A DNA stretch of 35,118 bases. Origin: CAZRAL01 sp964598005. Lineage in GTDB: Bacteria; Pseudomonadota; Gammaproteobacteria; Burkholderiales; Usitatibacteraceae. The position numbers were made by a program, and so were the translations under genes. The notes under the pieces are model-generated. The model was not told the DNA's origin and did no database searches. It was given only the letters and a program-made list of their open reading frames with translations. Shown here piece after piece: positions 33,758-35,118 of the stretch. Positions within the stretch are counted from its first letter, which is position 1; the number at the start of each line of letters is the position of its first letter. Where the stretch lies: positions 1 to 35,118 of the forward strand of contig CAZRAL010000025.1 in NCBI GenBank assembly GCA_964598005.1, written 5' to 3'.

Positions 33758-34680
33758 AAGTAACCGAGGTCGCGGCGGCCGTTATATTGAAACCAGACGG
33801 CAGTTTTTTATTGGGCCAGCGCCCTGAAGGCAAACCCTATCCTGGCTATTGGGAGTTTCCCGGCGGGAAAATAGAATCCGGTGAAACAGTCCTGGCAGCA
33901 CTAGCCCGTGAGCTGAAGGAAGAGCTGAATATTGAAGTCTCTCGTGCCACGCCATGGTTCACGCTGACCCACAGCTATACCCATGCCACGGTGCGGCTGC
34001 ACTTTTGGCGCATTTTTGAATGGCAAGGTGAACCACGTGGCATGGAAGCGCAGGCGCTGGCCTGGCAGCGGGTGGAAAGTTTGTCGGTGTCGCCCATGCT
34101 GCCTGCCAATACTCCCTTGTTCCGCGCGCTTTCCCTGCCGCCTGTCTACGCGATTACCAATGCGATCGAGATGGGTATCGCCCGCTATCTGAAAGTGCTG
34201 GAAGCCGCGCTGGTAAAGGGCTTGAGGCTGATTCAGGTACGCGAAAAATCGATGTCTGCCGATGAATTAAAACACTTTGCGCGTGAGGTGATCGCGCGTG
34301 CGCATCACCACGGCGCGCGCGTATTGATCAATGGCGATGTGGTGCTGGCAAAGGAAACACGGGCTGATGGTGTGCATCTCACCGCGGCACAAGTGGCAAC
34401 GTTAACCCAACTGCCCGATCTGGAATGGGTTGGCGCCTCGGCACATAGTCGCGGCGAACTGGAGCAGGCCGCTGCATTGCAATGCGATTTTGCCGTGATG
34501 GGCCCGGTAAATCGGACGTTGTCTCATCCCCAGCAAGCGCCATTGGGATGGCAACGGTTTGCAGAACTGGTTTTCGACACGCCTCTGCCTGTTTTTGCGC
34601 TGGGCGGCTTGCAGCCACACGAATTACAAACCGCTATTGATGCAGGTGCACAGGGAATAGCGATGCAGCGAGGAATCTAA
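33754..34680 (+). CDS. Nudix hydrolase fused to a thiamine-phosphate-synthase-like domain
   Basis: The 308-aa protein has two domains. Residues 1-130 form a MutT-like Nudix domain with the box GGKIESGETVLAALARELKEEL (37-58), carrying the metal-binding REXXEE residues, and FPGGK. Residues 131-308 resemble ThiE/TenI (VYAITNAIEMG, LIQVREKSMSADEL, VLINGDV, DGVHLTAAQ, GASAHSRGELEQA, GPVNRTLSHP, PVFALGGL). Such fusions are found in betaproteobacteria and gammaproteobacteria. The first domain probably cleans oxidised nucleotides (8-oxo-dGTP) and the second may act on thiamine precursors. The ATG at 33754 overlaps the DUF815 stop; the longer frame from 33646 lies inside that gene and is rejected. Confidence 0.93.
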   Translation: MKVTEVAAAVILKPDGSFLLGQRPEGKPYPGYWEFPGGKIESGETVLAALARELKEELNIEVSRATPWFTLTHSYTHATVRLHFWRIFEWQGEPRGMEAQALAWQRVESLSVSPMLPANTPLFRALSLPPVYAITNAIEMGIARYLKVLEAALVKGLRLIQVREKSMSADELKHFAREVIARAHHHGARVLINGDVVLAKETRADGVHLTAAQVATLTQLPDLEWVGASAHSRGELEQAAALQCDFAVMGPVNRTLSHPQQAPLGWQRFAELVFDTPLPVFALGGLQPHELQTAIDAGAQGIAMQRGI

Positions 34681-34697
34681 TTCCACCATTTTAGTAC

Positions 34698-34859
34698 TTA
34701 AGCTGCTTTAATTTCTTCCAGCAGATCAGGATGTCGATCTAGTACTTTAAGCAATTTCACCAATGCCAAAGGTGGCTTGGTCTTGCCGTTCTCGTAACGT
34801 GAGAACGCATTAATACCCCCACCAAAAATTTCAGCGGCTTCGCCTTGGTCAAGGAATTG
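34698..34859 (-). pseudogene. C-terminal fragment of an MqsA/YgiT-type antitoxin
   Basis: The minus strand encodes 53 residues ending at a natural stop. They include GEAAEIFGGGINAFSRYENG and KTKPPLALVKLLKVLDRHPD, closely matching the C-terminal DNA-binding helix-turn-helix of MqsA (YgiT) antitoxins. An in-frame TAG at 34860-34862 closes the frame upstream, so the zinc-binding N-terminal half and the MqsR toxin gene are absent. It is a remnant of a toxin-antitoxin locus with a small inverted-repeat element 17 nt away. Confidence 0.75.
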
Positions 34860-34878
34860 CTAATCGCAGGATAATAAC

Positions 34879-34962
34879 TGATGTTACGCACTGCAGAGGA
34901 GAAACATTTTTACCGGAAAAGCCATTTTCATAGGGAAGCCGCTTCGCCTGCGCGTAACATCA
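34879..34962. repeat. 84-bp inverted-repeat (MITE-like) element
   Basis: Perfect 11-bp terminal repeats tgatgttacgc (34879-34889) and gcgtaacatca (34952-34962) bound an 84-bp non-coding segment flanked by AT-rich near-duplicates (aataac on the left, aataat on the right). A matching half-site gatgttacgc occurs at 28330-28339, just behind soxX. Confidence 0.55.
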
Positions 34963-35118
34963 AATAATAAGAATAATGTAATTTTACATAATATAAATTA
35001 TACGAAGATGTGGTTTATTATTTTAGGGTCATATTCTATTTTGCAATAGAAACGGCATTAATAATTGTTGCGAGTTTTTAAGTTGTCCGGATTTATAGCA
35101 CGCGACCTGTCCGGTTGT
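34963..35118. other. AT-rich right-end region
   Basis: No gene is supported here. The segment is strongly AT-rich and contains TGTCCGG twice (35084-35090 and 35108-35114) at the very end of the window, which may belong to an element beyond the edge. Confidence 0.3.

Noticed and set aside
35084..35114. Start of an insertion sequence at the right edge
   Set aside because: Two TGTCCGG copies are too short to define an element, and the window ends before anything can be confirmed.

Overview
The window reads as a chromosomal segment of a sulfur-oxidising betaproteobacterium, most likely of the Nitrosomonadales/Gallionellaceae type. This is inferred from gene order and protein character (thrS-infC-rpmI-rplT-pheST-ihfA-merR; tig-clpP-clpX-lon; argJ next to a DUF815 ATPase and a Nudix-ThiE fusion; a soxCDYZ-A-X-B cluster), not from any database search. 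The genus cannot be fixed from the sequence alone.

The layout is divergent around about 14.3 kb. Every gene to the left is on the minus strand. Read in transcription order it runs: tRNA-Leu(UAG), tig, clpP, clpX, lon (protein folding and proteolysis), then thrS, infC, rpmI, rplT, pheS, pheT, ihfA and a MerR-type regulator (translation and nucleoid). This block ends at a degraded IS3-family transposase at the left edge. Its regulatory signals are unusually legible: a heat-shock-like promoter in front of lon, an AUC start codon for infC, and intrinsic terminators only 15-19 nt upstream of both thrS and pheS. The thrS terminator is preceded by a possible threonine-containing leader peptide. A 102-bp palindromic MITE-like element sits between pheS and pheT.

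The right half is on the plus strand. After an internally deleted ISNCY-type transposase come four pseudopilin genes (gspG-H-I-J), a hotdog thioesterase, rmuC, a secreted prolyl oligopeptidase, three molybdopterin genes (mobB, moaD, moaE) and a Sox thiosulfate-oxidation cluster (soxC, D, Y, Z, A, X, B). The molybdenum-cofactor genes directly precede soxC, whose product needs that cofactor. The Sox set includes SoxCD, so it should support oxidation of thiosulfate to sulfate: SoxAX loads substrate onto the SoxY cysteine, SoxB releases sulfate, and SoxCD oxidises the sulfane sulfur. The cluster is interrupted by a REP-like spacer (soxD-soxY), an AT-rich membrane-protein gene (soxZ-soxA) and a palindromic REP (soxX-soxB).

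Downstream are argJ, an AT-rich exported protein of unknown function, a DUF815 ATPase and a translationally coupled Nudix/thiamine-phosphate-synthase-like fusion. The right edge holds a 3' fragment of an mqsA-type antitoxin beside another small inverted-repeat element. I see no CRISPR array, prophage or intact mobile element, and no wholly new multi-gene system. The most interesting signals are the possible thrS attenuator, the element inside pheST, the lipoprotein-like SoxX with its AKA repeat, and the unexplained genes inside otherwise conserved blocks.
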